64,000 nt of DNA from Sorghum bicolor (GCF_000003195.3 NC_012875.2:14804512-14868511), one strand, 5' to 3'; numbered from the stretch's first letter, positions 34,833 to 47,420 are shown. Numbers and translations are program-made. Notes: generated by a model not told the origin, from the letters alone.

Positions 34833-36485
34833 CAAGTATAACTTCACTCAACCTGAATTGAACATGCGGCAGCGAAGATGGCTTGAGTTGATTAAAGATT
34901 ATAATCTACAAGTGCACTATCATCCGGGCAAGGCAAACATGGTGGCGGATGCCTTGAGTCGGAAAGCGCACTGTCACTCAATCCAAGTGGAAGATCCGTT
35001 GTTGTCACATCTTATGCATCCACTTGTGCTCAACCAGATTTCTTTGGAGAGTACTCTTCGCAATCGAGTTATCGAATTGCAGCAGACAGATGTAGGCATC
35101 TATCATATAAAGAGGAAAATGAAGGAAGAAGAAATCAAGCATTTCCGGGTCGATGAGAACGGAATTCTTTGGTTCAAAGATCGACTAGTGGTCCCAAAAG
35201 ACCGTGAGCTGCGAAATCAGATCTTGTCTGAAGCTCATTCATCCAAATTGTCTATTCATCCTGGTAGTAGCAAGATGTATCAGGATCTGAAACCTTTGTT
35301 TTGGTGGACAAAGATGAAAAAGGAGATCGCTGCTTTTGTCGCTCGTTGTGACAATTGTTGTCGTGTGAAGGCTGTTGACATGAAAGCTGGTTTGCTTCAA
35401 CCCTTGTCAATTCCTGGTTGAAAATGGAAAGAAGTCAGCATGGATTCATCGTTGGACTCCCAACTTCTGTTAAGGGTTACGACTCCATCTGGGTGATTGT
35501 AGATCGTTTGACCAAGGTTGCTCGATTTATTCCAGTCCGAACTGACTATCGTCCACATCAATATGCGGAATTGTATTTCGAGCACATTGTTCGTCAGTAT
35601 GGTGTGCCTCAAACTATCATATCCGATCGTGGACCGCAGTTCACTGCTCGTTTTTGGGAGTGTCTGCATGAGCAGATTGGTACTCATTTAGTCCGTAGCT
35701 CTGCTTATCATCCCCAAACGGCTGGTCAGACTGAACGGGTTAACCAAATCCTTGAGGACATGTTGAGGGCATGTGCTCTCTCGTCAAAAGGTTCTTGGGT
35801 TAAGTGGTTGCCATTGGCTGAGTTCTCCTACAACAATAGTTATCAGGAGAGTATCAAGATGGCTCCATTTGAAGCCCTGTACGGTCGAAAGTGTCGAACC
35901 CCGTTGAATTGGGTAGAAGCCGGAGAGCGAAGGTTATATGGCATCGATTTCGTGAACGAAGCAGAGCAGAAAGTCCGTACCATCCAGCAACATCTGGAAG
36001 CTGCTCAAGCTCGACAAAAAAGTTATGCCGACAAAAGAAGGAAGCCGATTGAGTTTTCAGTTGGCGACCATGTGTATATCAAGGTGTCTCCGATGAAGTG
36101 TGTACAAAGGTTCGGAGTCAAGCGAAAGCTTGCACCTCATTATGTGGGACCTTATCGGATTTTCAAAAAGAAAGGGAATGTGGCATACAAAGTTCAACTC
36201 CCAGTTGCGCTTCGATCTATTTTCCCTGTCTTCCACGTATCACAATTAAAGAAGTGCCTTCGTGTACCGGAGGAACGAGTGGAAGTTCGAGATATCAAGT
36301 TGAAGTCAGACCTGGTGTATGAGGAAAAACCCGTAGCGATTCTTGATCGCAAGGAGCGGGAGACGCGTAATCGTGTGGTTAAGTTCTACAAAGTGTTGTG
36401 GAGTAACCACGGGGAGGAAGATGCCACTTGCGAGACGGAGGATTATTTAAAAGAAGTTTACAAAACATTCTTCGAAAATCAGTAA
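34833..36485 (+). pseudogene. Element B RNase H end, integrase and chromodomain (3' part)
   Basis: Resumes the RNase H ([14 protein letters not shown]) after element D. The integrase zinc finger ([11 protein letters not shown]...CDNCC) lies at 35255-35360. A TGA at 35419 and a one-base loss near 35448 relative to the family move the frame; the catalytic core continues from 35418 in a new frame with D in [16 protein letters not shown] strand, ISDRGPQF and HPQTAGQTERVNQ. The C-terminus holds a GPYRIFKKKGNVAYKV region and a chromodomain-like KFYKVLWSNHGEEDATCETE ending at TAA 36483-36485. The Trp of DATWETE is replaced by Cys here, unlike element C. Confidence 0.93.
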
Positions 36486-36513
36486 GCTTTCAAATCTCGG
36501 GACGAGATTTTTG

Positions 36514-36527
36514 TAAGGGGGGAGGGC
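36514..36527 (+). promoter_or_regulatory. Element B polypurine tract
   Basis: TAAGGGGGGAGGGC directly before the 3' LTR. Confidence 0.9.
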
Positions 36528-39500
36528 TGTAACACCCCAGTGTTATGGTTGCATTGATCATGTGCATAGAATGAGCATCATCATCCACTCAAAGGATATC
36601 ATGATCATCATCTATCATGAGCCATGTCATTCTATGCAAAATTGTGTTTTAAATTGCTTAAATAGGCTTCCTATGCTTATGGTTGAGTGAACCATGCTTG
36701 TGTTTGTGCTCTATGCCTTGGTAATTAGTTTATCTATGCTTAACTTAACCTTGGGAACAATGTTCATGTTGATCACTTCTCCAAAATATGCCTTTAAGTC
36801 ATACTTGTGTAAATAGGCCCTAGAAACCTCTTTTCCTTAGACTTTTAAAAAGTGTTTCATAAAATGTTTGCATGTCAAAACTTTCTACAGAAAAGTTGTA
36901 GCAAATTTTATAAGGAACAAAAGTTGTTTTATGGCCATCTCATGAAAATGATAACAGATAGCTCAAAAGTGACCCACAAGGCAAATTTGGGGCTGTTTCC
37001 AACACTTGGAAAATTTTCTAAGTCTTGGAACGAAACCAGTTTGCTCGATCGATTTTGAAAACTTTATAACTCTCAATCCAGGCCGATCTAGCTCTTGCTC
37101 CAGTTGACAAAGTTGTAGATCTCGGCTAGTACTCCAACTTTGTCAACTACGCCATCTCCTATCAAGCTCTGGTTTGGGAGCTAATCGTCGACGAAGTTGC
37201 TCTGTCAGTCGGTGATCGCGCGTTTCGATTCAGAGCTGAGCTCGCCGGCGTGGATACCCCGATCGACACCTGTCCGCCAGATGTCGCCCGTACGCCGGCG
37301 ATGGCCCCGCTCGTCAGCTCCCAGCGCGCGCATGGCGTCCACGGCGACGCCCCGAGCAGAGTGGACGCGTCCACTTCCGCTCTGCCTCGCTCCTCTCGCC
37401 AGAAACGCGGCCGCTGTGAGCTCTCCGTCACGAGCGTACTCCAGCGAGCTCGCGCGCGTTCCTTGCTGCGCCATTGCTCACCAAACTTCACCCAAAGCTT
37501 CGCCGTGAACCGCTCTCCAATATCCACTCATCATCTCGCCGAGAAATCCACCGGTGAGCCGCCATTCCTTTCTTTCCCCAAATCGGGTCGCCGTGACCAT
37601 CTTTTCCGGCGAGCCCAATGCCGAGCCCTGTGAAGCCTCTCGTCGTCTCTGGTTAGGTCCTAGAGGTTGCTTAGGTTCATAGCTTGCGTTTGCGCCACTT
37701 CGTGGACGCTCTACCGAGCTCTCCGTCGCCGGACACGATGCGCAGCGCCGCCGTGTTTCCGCCGGAGATGGGTGCTCTCGTGGCCAGCGTGTTCCACGAG
37801 GTTTCAAGCCAAGCCGCGTACCTAGGAAGCTTCGCCATAGTTTGCTGGTGATGTAGAAGGTCTTAGGTCACGCTCTACCGGCCTGAGGGCTCCGGCGTAA
37901 CGCCGAGCACCTCCGCCGAGCCGCCATCGTCGATGGTGAGCCCCTTCCGGTGGCTCCGCCGTGGGGAAAAGGGGGTCAATCGAGTCGCTAGAGTCTGGGG
38001 ATCACGTTGGTGCCCTTGGTTTGGCCGGAGACCTTGCCGTCGCGGAGAAATCGCCGGTGAAAGTCGCCTCGGCCGTGAGGAAGAAGAACCTGACAGCTGG
38101 GGTCCACTGTCAGTGTCACCTCTTTCCCTCCTTTTCTTTTATTCAAAATCCTGATTTTTGGCTTTCTTGCAAAAATCATATCTCCTGTTTCTGAGATACA
38201 AAAATTGTGAAACAAAATTTGTGGTATTCTTTGAGATGGCAAGTTTTTAATAAAAATGTAAAATGAACCATGTTTTCTGGGAAAATATTTGTTAAGGATT
38301 TAATCTTGTTATTCATGAGTAAATTGAAATCTCTTGTTATACTGCTTAGTTTGCTCTGAAAATTTTATGGTAGCCTCTGTATGGTATTGGAGTGCTTGGA
38401 TAAATATCTCATGATTTTTGGAGTACTGCAGCTTTGATATGTGATTCATGATTGAAATTTGGCTTGTTTCCTTGATTAAATCATATAAAATAATTGGTGT
38501 TTATGCTGGTGCTCTACTGTGGTAGTAAACTTGTTTATGGTATTCATAACATGTAAATAATCTGAAATCTGTTGTTTGACACAATGTAAGTCATGATTTC
38601 CAATTTATGAAATAAGCATCTAGTTATATGTTAAATGCATATCTTTAAATTGGTATGCGCAATTGCTCTGAAATTTTTATGGTGATGCTTTGATGCTATA
38701 CTTCTGTTCCTGTAATTTTTGTAGATTTTTCTGAGCACTTTGACTTGGCATCTTGTAATTATGCTCTTTTCTAGAATTAATTAATAAATGCCTTGTTAAG
38801 TAAATGTTTGAGGGTTATCATCTGATGTTCTGGTAATCTTGTGATATGCTTGTGCTCATCAGCCATGTGGTTGGCATGGTTTATGTTTTGGTTATGCCAT
38901 CAAATAATTAATTATAGGGTTAAAGGCTGTTCTGGACAGCAAGGGAGCAATTTAACTTTTGCTTAATGATAATTTGGTTTTCTGGGCAACTTGTCTAAAT
39001 CAAAGTTGTTGTAGACTTATTGAGCTAGCTGTGGATTAAATTTGGGATCATTTGGCCTAGTAGTTTAAAAGTTATAGCTGTTCCAAGTTGGGTTCCAGAA
39101 ATAGGTGCTCTCTGTTTTTCTGGGACAGAACCTGGAACTTTGTTTAAATGACTGGTTTAATATATGAATCTTGCTGTGATGTTCAAAGATGATTTGTAGA
39201 CAATTTCATAAGCTTTCCAGAATGTCCTCACTCATGTGTGTTGGATCTGCCTAGCACTAGTTATGATCTGTTTACTGAGCTACATCTGCTTTATGTTGCT
39301 TGCTGTTATAGTAGCATGGAAGGTTTTGGTTAGGGTAACTTATTAACTTGTGAGAACTTGTTATAGCGGGGTACTCCGTAAATGAGTGTCCAGTGAGTTA
39401 CTTATGTTGTCAAGCATTCATTCTTTTGTATGCACACCTTCTTATTCACCGAGCATGCAATAGGTGCATCGGACGCGGCAGTCTCCTTCGATCTGCAAGC

Positions 39501-41118
39501 GAATCCCGAAGGTCAGGAGGGCAACCCAGAGGTGGAGGTCCAGCAAGTCGGACTCGAGGAGCCAGAAGAAGAAGTTGAGTGCCCAAATCACGAGCCAGCT
39601 TCGTTCGTGAAAGGCAAGCCCCAGAGCATTTTAAGTCTCCCTTTACTTTCGAAAGTTTATTCAATATGTTATATCTATTGCTGCATTAAGTATAGGAGTT
39701 GTGATGAAAACCTTTGCTGCACTTTATTCCATCTTTGTCCAGATAATTTACCCCACCCTGGTTGTAGAGTTAGGATCGAGTAGCAGCTTAGCCATGCTTA
39801 AACGGTAGAAGTCGGGTGATTTCCTGTCACCTGCGCGATATAGGGTTATGTCAGATCGCGATGGTCTATATGTGCTATCGTGGCTGGAACCTGATTAATT
39901 TGACTTAAGCCGGGTGGAGTTTTGCAAGATTGTAGTAACTCCGTCTGTGGCAGCTAAGGACCGATCGTTGTACGTCCTCTTGTCATGTTGAACGCATGCC
40001 TGACACTTAGTTGGCCGGATAACTCGTTCCGACCGCGAAGCCGAGTAGTATGACTCAGGCCGGAAGACCGGCAAGTATAAAGTGCGCACTACCAGAGGAA
40101 GTGCGGTGTGCGGGGGACCATTGGCGTAAGCCCAAAAGGCAGGTGAGTTAAAATTCCTGACCTCCCTGGCAGAGTGGTAGCCCTGGGAGTGCGGCGCTGA
40201 TCGGAGCCGCGATTCCTGAGTTGTACCAAAGGTGACCCGTTGGCTCTCCGACGGGGGATGCTTGGGTGAGTGCTAGGAATAACCCTCCAGCTGGATAGGA
40301 ATTCGATTCGAATCGCTGTCTCTCCCGGTCAGTGAGAACTTGACAGAGCAGCGGCAAACGTAGCATCCACTAATGAACTTGGTTCATGATAATGATGATA
40401 GCAAGAAGAACATATGATGAACTTGATATGGTTATTATTGCTTGTAATAATCAAGTGATGTGTTGTAGTACAGGTGCTAATCTAGTGGTAGGCTGATGAT
40501 AATTAAATATGATGCTCCTACATTGAGTAGTCTTAATAAAGGCTTTTGGCAAAATGTCGAGTCAACCAGCTCTACTTTTATATCTTAGCCTTGCATGATC
40601 CTTGGTGTCTGTTATGTTTTACTAGACGGGTAAGTCTAGCTGAGTACATTCTCGTACTCAGGGTTTATTCCTACCTGTTGCAGATGACATCTTTTATGAC
40701 GGTTTCTGCAAGACCTGTCTCCATCCCGCTGGGGATGAGGACTAACCGTTGGGCACGGTTCTCTAACAACCTCGTACCTGTTGCTTTTGGAAGGATGGTG
40801 TAGACTCTGGCAATAACCAAAAACTTGTGAACTGAGCTTTGAACAAGTGTGTGTAATTATTTTGCTTCCGCTACTTCGAACTTGTGTTGTAATAACTTAA
40901 TAACTCCGATGTGGTACCGCTTCGACGGCAATGAATGACTATGTAACATTCGTTGTGTTTATGTTGAACTATTACGATCTTGGTTTGTTGCGAGTTGGTT
41001 TGAAGTCCTTCGTGATTTCAATTGACTACCGGGATTATATGGGCTTAAGTTTAGAAACTTGATTGCTTGTCGATCGTTTCTACACTTGAACTCTTATAAT
41101 TTGGTCGGTTCTGTGACA
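36528..41118 (+). repeat. Element B 3' LTR (4.6 kb)
   Basis: Begins TGTAACACCCCAG, ends TTCTGTGACA, followed by GGTGG. It is one base longer than the 5' LTR. Zones as in the 5' LTR: GC-rich island about 37190-38115, conserved block about 39775-40370, hairpin 40640-40661. Confidence 0.95.
39464..40745 (+). CDS. LTR-internal mini-gene, two exons (element B 3' LTR copy)
   Basis: Exon a 39464-39613 and exon b 40684-40745, with the same GC donor, TTGCAG acceptor, phase and stop as the 5' LTR copy. The encoded residues of both exons are unchanged from the 5' copy, while the surrounding LTR shows scattered differences. Confidence 0.6.
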
Positions 41119-41123
41119 GGTGG
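41119..41123 (+). repeat. Target site duplication of element B (right copy)
   Basis: GGTGG, matching 17279-17283. Confidence 0.93.
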
Positions 41124-43461
41124 TACAGGCTGGGGCGGGCTGTGAGGAGGGGGCTCGAGCGGTCCTTCTTCCTGGCCCCCCTGCTGCTGCTGCTGCTCCT
41201 CGAGGTCCTGCGGCTCTTGTCGGCGGTCCTGCTCCTACAGCTGCCGCCGCATCTCCTGCTCGCGCTCCTCCTCCTCTCTCTTCTTCTGCTCCTCGATGGA
41301 GCGAAGCCCGGTAGGCCAGGGCGTCCGTCCCGCAACGAGAGAAGTCTGAGACTCCTCGTCCATAGGATGGGCATCCCTCGAGGTCCCGTCGCCGCCAGAA
41401 CCGTCACTGATGGTAATGGGATCCCCCTCGACCCCCGATAGGGGAGGCTCGGGGGCTCCTTCCTGCCCTTGGGGCCGGGGCGCCTCAGTTAATTTTGGCG
41501 ACGATGGGGCAGGATCACCCGCCGGGGGACGAGGTGGGGCGCTCTCGGTGCCGGTCGGCAGTTGAGGGTCGGAGGAGCCTGTAAAACAATAAACAAAGGC
41601 CAGTCACTATGATGACCAACATAAGAACGACGCAAACCCCACGAATAAGCTACTAACCTGGCTCCTTGGAGGCTGCTCCCACTTTGAGCCTCTTCGCCAT
41701 TGAAGGCTGGGCCTGCTCAAGCGTCCGCTTTAATCTGAGAAAAAAGGAACGAGCATAAAAAGACCGGTATAAGAGGAAACGCAAAGAATCAGGAGAACAA
41801 AAATCACAACGTCGAAGAACTTACCCCACAGGGAGAACGGCTCGCCTGCCGGTACCTCGACCGGTGGGCCTCGAGCCACCCCGCGTCAAGACCCCAGGGC
41901 CCTCGAGGGCAGGCGCTGGCCATGGCCCAGCGACACCCGCCTGGCGAGCACCGGGACTGGTGCTCCTACGGCCGGTCTCTCCCTTCTCGGAGGCCGCGGC
42001 GCGACCGTGGGTCAGCGGCCACATCGCCTGGGGCTTAGCTTGGCTACCCGCCTTGGGCGCAGGGGGAGGGCGCGGGGCGGCCTGACCGGTCGCGGGCGCA
42101 GGAGGGGTGTCGGCACGGGGGTAGTGAGATTTGCCTGGCCCCTCCTTTGGCGTTTCCATCCGTGGGGCGTCGACGTCGCCTCGAGGCGGACCCTCGAGGA
42201 TCCGGTCGAGGCGAGACGCCATCCCCTCAGAGTCGTCACTGTCATCGTCACCGTCTCCACCATCGTCGTCACTGGGGGATTCTTCCTCAGGCTCCCCCCT
42301 CTGCCTGGACTTAGCTCGACGCGCCTCTAATGCTTGGCGGTCGAGGTTCTTCTTTTTCTCTCCTTTCTTCACAGAGTCCTTGATGGACTTTTGCTTCTCG
42401 GCGGACCGGCGCCATGCGTCACGGTCAACCTTGTCCTCCTTTACTGGAGGCCTCGAGGACCGGACATCAATCCGTCCTTGCCAAGAACAAAGGTAGACTT
42501 AGAAAAGGGGTAGAGAGAAATCCAGAATCGAAGTTGTGCACAAGAAGATACCAGATCGATCGAGCCTGCATCAGGCCTCATGGGGAAGCCGTTAACATGC
42601 TCTGGCTTAAAGTCACCAACAATGGCGGCCCTGACCCGGGCCGCGACTTCATCGTCCACCGGAGCCTCGTTGGACATCCGGCACGCCAGGGCCCATCTCG
42701 TCCATCCTCAGCGGCCGAGACATCAACGGGAGAACTCTCCGATGATGGACGACTGAAAGGACGAGAGCGGCGGTCAAACCTTCCAAGCGCAGCTTCTTCA
42801 TGGCGTCGAGGAGCGGGTCGAGCCGAGATTGATGAACTTGAACGACGTCGTACGTCCAGTTCTCCGGACGCTCCGTGATCAGACGCCCGGTGTAGGCGGG
42901 CAGGAGATCGTCGTCGTTCCTCAAGTAGAACCACTGGGAATCCGAGCCAGCGTGGTTAGTCGACAGTCCCACGGGGATGTACTCGCGCGGCCTCTCCGTC
43001 TTCCCCGTCTTCAGCATGAGGTTGAGGCAACCCGCCCGCATAGGTTTCCTCACGCCGGTGGTCCCAGTGGGGGCGTTGAAGAGCTCGCCCCTGTAGAGGT
43101 GGAGCCACAGCTCCCAGTGGGGCATCATCCCCAAATATCCCTCACATACCGTGGCGAAGACCGCCGTGACGGTGATGGCGTTTGGGGAGAAGTGTTGGAG
43201 CTCTACCCCATAATGGAGGCAGAGCGCCCGCATGAAGCGGCTCGGAGGGGATCCCAAGCCGTGGCGGTGGAACTTGGCGAACGACACCACATAGCCCTTG
43301 GGCGGCTGGGGCTCCCGGTGGTCCGCTGGCGGCGCGATCCGCTCCGGCGACGACAGCGAGGTGCGGTGGCGCAGGAGTCCCTCCCTCTCAAGCTCTAGCA
43401 ACCGACGCTCCGTCATCGACGACGGGCGCCAGTCGTCGACAGCGACAAGTCTCACAGGCAT
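41124..43461 (-). pseudogene. Element E antisense gene, 5' half (PF04195-like N-terminal domain)
   Basis: ATG at 43461 on the minus strand (MPVRLVAVDDWRPSSMTERR). The first 230 residues contain PPKGYVVSFAKFHRHGLGSPPSRFMRAL-type sequence (PP...GY, FHRHGLGSPPSRF, LQHFSPNAI), a long helical/aromatic segment (WELWLHLYRGELF) and WFYLRN, the arrangement of the plant 'putative gypsy type transposon' domain. A frameshift lies near 42680; the following segment (SNEAPVDDEVAARVRAAIVGD) ends at a GT donor at 42551. Downstream exons are Pro/Arg/Asp-rich (about 42480-41830, then 41740-41670, then 41580-41124), separated by GTAAGT/GTTAG donors and AG acceptors; exact borders are uncertain. The frame runs into the element B insertion point and continues at 17283. 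It is transcribed opposite to pol. Confidence 0.72.
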
Positions 43462-43599
43462 CTTGGCCGGAAGGATGGCGGGTTCGCTACTGCTCGAGGG
43501 GGTGTGCACGCGCGTAAGATGGCAAGAGAACTCAGATGGCAAGAAAGCAAAGGCAAGAGGGCGGAAGGCGGAAGGGAGAACGGCGGCGACGCCACGACG

Positions 43600-43608
43600 T
43601 ATTTATAG
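43600..43608 (-). promoter_or_regulatory. TATA box of the element E antisense gene
   Basis: Minus strand CTATAAATA, about 140 bases upstream of the ATG at 43461, in otherwise GC-rich DNA. The position and sequence fit an independent RNA polymerase II promoter. Confidence 0.7.
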
Positions 43609-44376
43609 GCAGCGGTCCACCAACGGGCAGATCCGATAAATGAGGTAACCCCCCCATAAATGCGTCGTCTAACGGTCCCTTTCCTCCTCACAGGCGGGGC
43701 GCTCCAAATTCTACGCCAGCACAGTGTCGTAACGGCTCCCACCTAAAAAGGCGCGCCCAACGGGCAAAAAGGCTAACCGCCTACGACCTCTTCCTTCCCT
43801 TGTAAGCCAAGGAGTGTACCCACGAAAGCCTCGAGAGGTCGCAGGCTGACCCGCTGAAAGGGTTCGACAGCCGATCTCGAGCACCAGAGTCAGGGGTCCC
43901 CAGCGAGTGGTCGAAAATCGAGACCCGCCTCGAAGATTTGCTAGGGATGTCCAAGGTAGGGTCGAGACAGTCGAGAGGAATCCCCCCGACGGGAGGCATC
44001 GAGCCGCTGGTCTCTATCGAACGAGATCAGTATCCCTGACCACGTCGACCCTGCTTTATGAGAACGCCTCCGGGCTACAGCTGACCCCCTCGAAAGGGGC
44101 ATAGGTTCTCACTTGGACTACCCACTAGGAACTCAATTTAGAGTGGGAGACGCTCGCTCTATCGAGATTACGTCAAAACCTCCACGCAAAACGAGCTAAT
44201 CAGAACCTTCCATCACTGGTGTCGACAGTGTTTCCACAAATTAGGCAATATAACCCTAGAAGGAGTCAAAAACTCCTCCAAGGGCTCGGGGGCTACCCCC
44301 GCGGGGTCGCTCGCGTGCCCCCACAGAAACCCGACCAAGGAATACAGCCTCCATTCGAGCGCCAGCGCTCAAACGG

Positions 44377-44390
44377 AGACTCGGGGCTAC
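44377..44390 (+). promoter_or_regulatory. Element E polypurine-like tract
   Basis: AGACTCGGGGCTAC directly before the LTR start TGTCGAGG. The CTCGGGGGCTAC form is common in grass Tat elements. Confidence 0.75.
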
Positions 44391-45440
44391 TGTCGAGGGT
44401 ATCGGTAAGGGGTATCCTAACTGATGCACATAACGAGATTACTTATACATAGATCGGGGTCCTCAACTTGACGCTCTGATCGGTCGCATGCACAATCGTC
44501 GACGGCCGCAGCCTCGAAGACAAAAGAGTGTCGAGCGAACCACACAAGGGTCGAGCGCTAACTACCGTCGAATACGGAGATAGGCTCGAGCGAACCAGGA
44601 GGTGTCGAGCGCAAGGACACCGTCCGCCGCCTGACGCGCGCACGAGAACCCGGGCATTTAATGCGCCTGTCGCTTTCCCACCTAACACGCTGGTCACGGG
44701 AAGCGTGATGGGGAATAGGCGCCCGTCCCATCATTCTTTTTTGCAGCCTTCCCCACCGAATGACCCAGAGCGTGTCAGGACGCGGGAAGCCAGGATGGAA
44801 CGTCAAGTCAGGACCCCCTCGAGACGCCAAAAGTCAATGCTCTGGATAGCAAGGCGCTACATGGCGTCCGACCCTCGACCGGACGTGTTTCCTTCCTAGG
44901 GAAGGGTTGGGCGTCCACTAACGGCACTGCCACCACTCTGACATATCAGCCGCCGTGACGTACGAGCGTGCAACGGACAAACCAGCCCAAGACGGTGTAC
45001 ATAGTGGGATATGAGGGCACGCGTAATCATCATCAAGCTACCAGACGGGACGGATCGAGACCATGTTGGTACGGAGGCCTCGAGTAGGTCAGCGCGCCAT
45101 GCCTCTATCGACCCCTACTCTGTCACCTATACATGTACCCTAGGTCTCTCCTTGGAGCTATAAAAGGGGAGACCCGGGAATGAACACACATCACGCAATA
45201 CAACACCCACACGTAGTGGAGTCTCCATACTCCATCTCATTCTACCCCGCACTTGTATTTGCCCCTGTACAAGCACTTAGGTGCAAGATAATACAAACTC
45301 CCCTCCCCCGCTAGACGTAGGGCCTTCTCTAGCCCGAACCAGGATAAATCCTTGTGTCTTCTTGCATCACCATCTGGGAAAGGGAAGCACACATACAAAT
45401 TTACTCATTGGTGTGACCCCCCATGGGGAAAACAGCGACA
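44391..45440 (+). repeat. Element E 3' LTR (1050 bases)
   Basis: Starts TGTCG and ends CGACA, a 5-base inverted terminal repeat. TATA box CTATAAAAGG at 45158-45167. Very rich in TCGA. The open frames at 44443-44899 on both strands overlap each other and carry no motif, so they are not called. Confidence 0.85.
45158..45167 (+). promoter_or_regulatory. Element E LTR TATA box
   Basis: CTATAAAAGG; transcription would be expected to start about 30 bases downstream, near 45190. Confidence 0.75.
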
Positions 45441-46389
45441 GAGGGCTATGAATTTTATCTTTCATGAGTTCATCAGTAAGCTGGTGGAAATTTATATTGA
45501 CGATGTGGTGGTTAAGTCTGGAGATTTCACAAAGCATCTTGTCGATCTACAAAAGGTGTTGGAATGCACAAGGAAACATGGTTTAAAGATGAATCCTAAT
45601 AAGTGTGCATTTGGTGTATCGGTAGGGCAATTCCTTAGTTTTATGGTGCATCAGAGAGGAATTGAAATTAGCAGGAGGTCTATTGATGCTATCAACAAGA
45701 TAGTTGCTCCCACCAACAAAACTGAACTCCAATCTCTGATCGACAAGATAAATTTTATCAGGCGATTTATATCTAACTTGTTTGGTAAAATTCGTGCTTT
45801 TAGTCCTTTACTCAAGTTGAAAGCCGATCAACAGTTTGTGTGGGGAAAAGAGCAACAGTCAGCGTTGGACGAAATCAAGACTTATTTGACAAATCCTCCA
45901 GTTCTGATTCCACGTCAGCAAGGAAAACCTTCAAATTATATTAATCTACCGATGGAATGGATATCGGTTCAGCTTTGATTCAAGAATTTGAAGTGAAGGA
46001 ACGTGTGATTTATTATTTAAGTAGAAGACTGATTGGTGCTGAGACCAGGTATTCGGCAATTGAAAAATTATGTTTATGCTTATACTTTTCATGTATTAAG
46101 TTGAGACATTATTTGCTATAGGCCGAATGCACTGTTATATGCAAAGATGATGAAGTCCGATACATGCTATCTATGCCGATTATGAGTGGTAGAATCGGCA
46201 AATGGATTTTGGCGCTGTCGGAATTTGATCTACGTTACGAATCGGCTAAGGCAGTTAAAGGGAAGATTATGGCTGATTTTGTGACTCAGCATTGCGGTGT
46301 AGTGGGGACTATGGAGATTGTTCCTATGACGCTCTTCTTTGATGGATCCACGTGTGACCGGGGGGCAGGAATCGGTATAGTACTAATTT
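45441..46389 (+). pseudogene. F1: fragment of Tat-family pol (RT end, RNase H)
   Basis: Corresponds to 52475-53420 of element F2. It starts within RT (MNFIFHEF), keeps YIDDVVVKS, the connection region (FIRRFISNL) and the degenerate first RNase H, then enters the archaeal-type RNase H (LFFDGSTCDRGAG), where it is cut by element C at 46390. Breaks: frame change near 45930 and TAG near 46118 (F2 has Ser). Its 5' part lies beyond element E, outside the window, and its 3' part beyond element C. It is the oldest layer visible here and has lost several of the GCCGAT words that F2 keeps. Confidence 0.9.
46385..46389 (+). repeat. Presumed target duplication of element C (left copy)
   Basis: AATTT before the LTR start; its partner lies outside the window, so this is inferred from the 5-base rule seen for B, D and F2. 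Confidence 0.5.
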
Positions 46390-46761
46390 TGTCACAGAAC
46401 CGACCAAATTATAAGAGTTCATGTGTAGAAACGATCAACTAGTGATCAAGTTTCCAAACTTGAGCCCATATAATCCCGGTAGTCAACTGAAATTACGAAG
46501 GACTTCGAACCAACTTGCAACAAACTAAGATTGTAATAGTTCAACATCACACAGCGAGTGTTACATGGTCATTGATTGCCGTCGAAGCGGCACCACATCA
46601 GATTTACTTAGTTATTACAACACATGTTTGCAGTAGCGGAAGCAAAATAGTTTACACACGCGTTCCAAAGTTCAGTTCACAAGTTCTTGTCATAGCCAGG
46701 GTCTTATGCCATCCATCCAAAAGCAACAGGTACGAGGTAGTTAGAGAATCGTTCCCATGGT

Positions 46762-46823
46762 TTAGTCCTCATCCCCAGCGGGATGGAGACAGGTCTTGCA
46801 GAAGCCATCATAAAAGATATCAT
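46762..46823 (-). CDS. LTR mini-gene exon b (element C copy)
   Basis: 62 bases after a TGTTGCAG acceptor, ending in TAA. It encodes the same 20 residues as the B copy despite three base differences, all in third positions. Its exon a is at 60441-60292, now separated by F2. Confidence 0.55.
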
Positions 46824-47420
46824 CTGCAACAGGTGGGAATAAACCCTGAGTACGAGGATGTAATCAACTAGACTTACCCGTCTAGTAAAACATAAAAGAC
46901 ACCAAGGATCATGCAAGGCTAAGTATAAAGTGGAGTTGGTTGACTCAACAGTTGCCAAAAGCTTAATTTATAGCTACAATGGTGTAAACGCATCATATTA
47001 ATCATCATTAGCCTATCACTAGATTAGCACCTGAACTACAGCACATCACTTAATTATTACAAGCAATAATAACCATATCAAGTTCATCATATGCTCTTTC
47101 TTGCTATCCTCATTATCACGAACCATTGTTCATTAGTGAATGCTACGTTTACCACTGCTCTGTCAAGTTCTCACTATCCGGGAGAGACAGCGATTCAAAT
47201 CGATTCCTATCTAGCTGGAGGGTTATTCCTAGCACTCACCCCAGCATCCCCCGTCGAAGTGCAAGCGGGTCACCTTTGGTACGACTTAGGAATCGTCGCT
47301 CCGATTAGCGCCGCACTCCCAGGTCTACCACTCTGCCAGGGAGGTCAGGAATTTTAACTCACCTGCCTTTGGTCTTACGCTAATGGTCACCCGCACACCG
47401 CACTTCCTCCGGTAGTGCGC

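Larger units (their letters stand above)
17284..41118 (+). mobile_element. Element B: complete Del/Tekay retrotransposon, itself split by element D
   Basis: LTRs 17284-21873 and 36528-41118 flank a primer site, leader, ORF0, gag-pol and polypurine tract, bounded by the 5-base duplication GGTGG. Without element D (26849-34827 and its duplication) it is about 15.9 kb. The 5' LTR begins TTTAACACC rather than TGTAACACC, a G-to-T change of the terminus after insertion. The LTRs differ at scattered sites only, so the insertion is fairly recent. Confidence 0.95.
43462..44390 (-). other. Element E antisense promoter region and pre-LTR spacer
   Basis: Non-coding between the antisense ATG and the 3' LTR. 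It contains the minus-strand TATA box at 43600-43608; nothing else is supported except the polypurine tract at its right end. Confidence 0.6.
41124..45440 (+). mobile_element. Element E, right part (antisense gene 5' half and 3' LTR)
   Basis: Continuation of 11275-17283 after element B. It ends with the LTR terminus CAGCGACA at 45440; the next five bases (GAGGG) are the presumed target duplication in F1. Confidence 0.88.

Noticed and set aside
42752..42779. A 27-base GT-AG intron in the element E antisense gene
   Set aside because: Far below the minimum plant intron length; continuing the exon gives a better protein, with a frameshift near 42680 instead.
44443..44899. Frames of 84-123 codons on both strands of the element E LTR
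   Set aside because: They overlap each other, lie in regulatory LTR sequence and show no domain.
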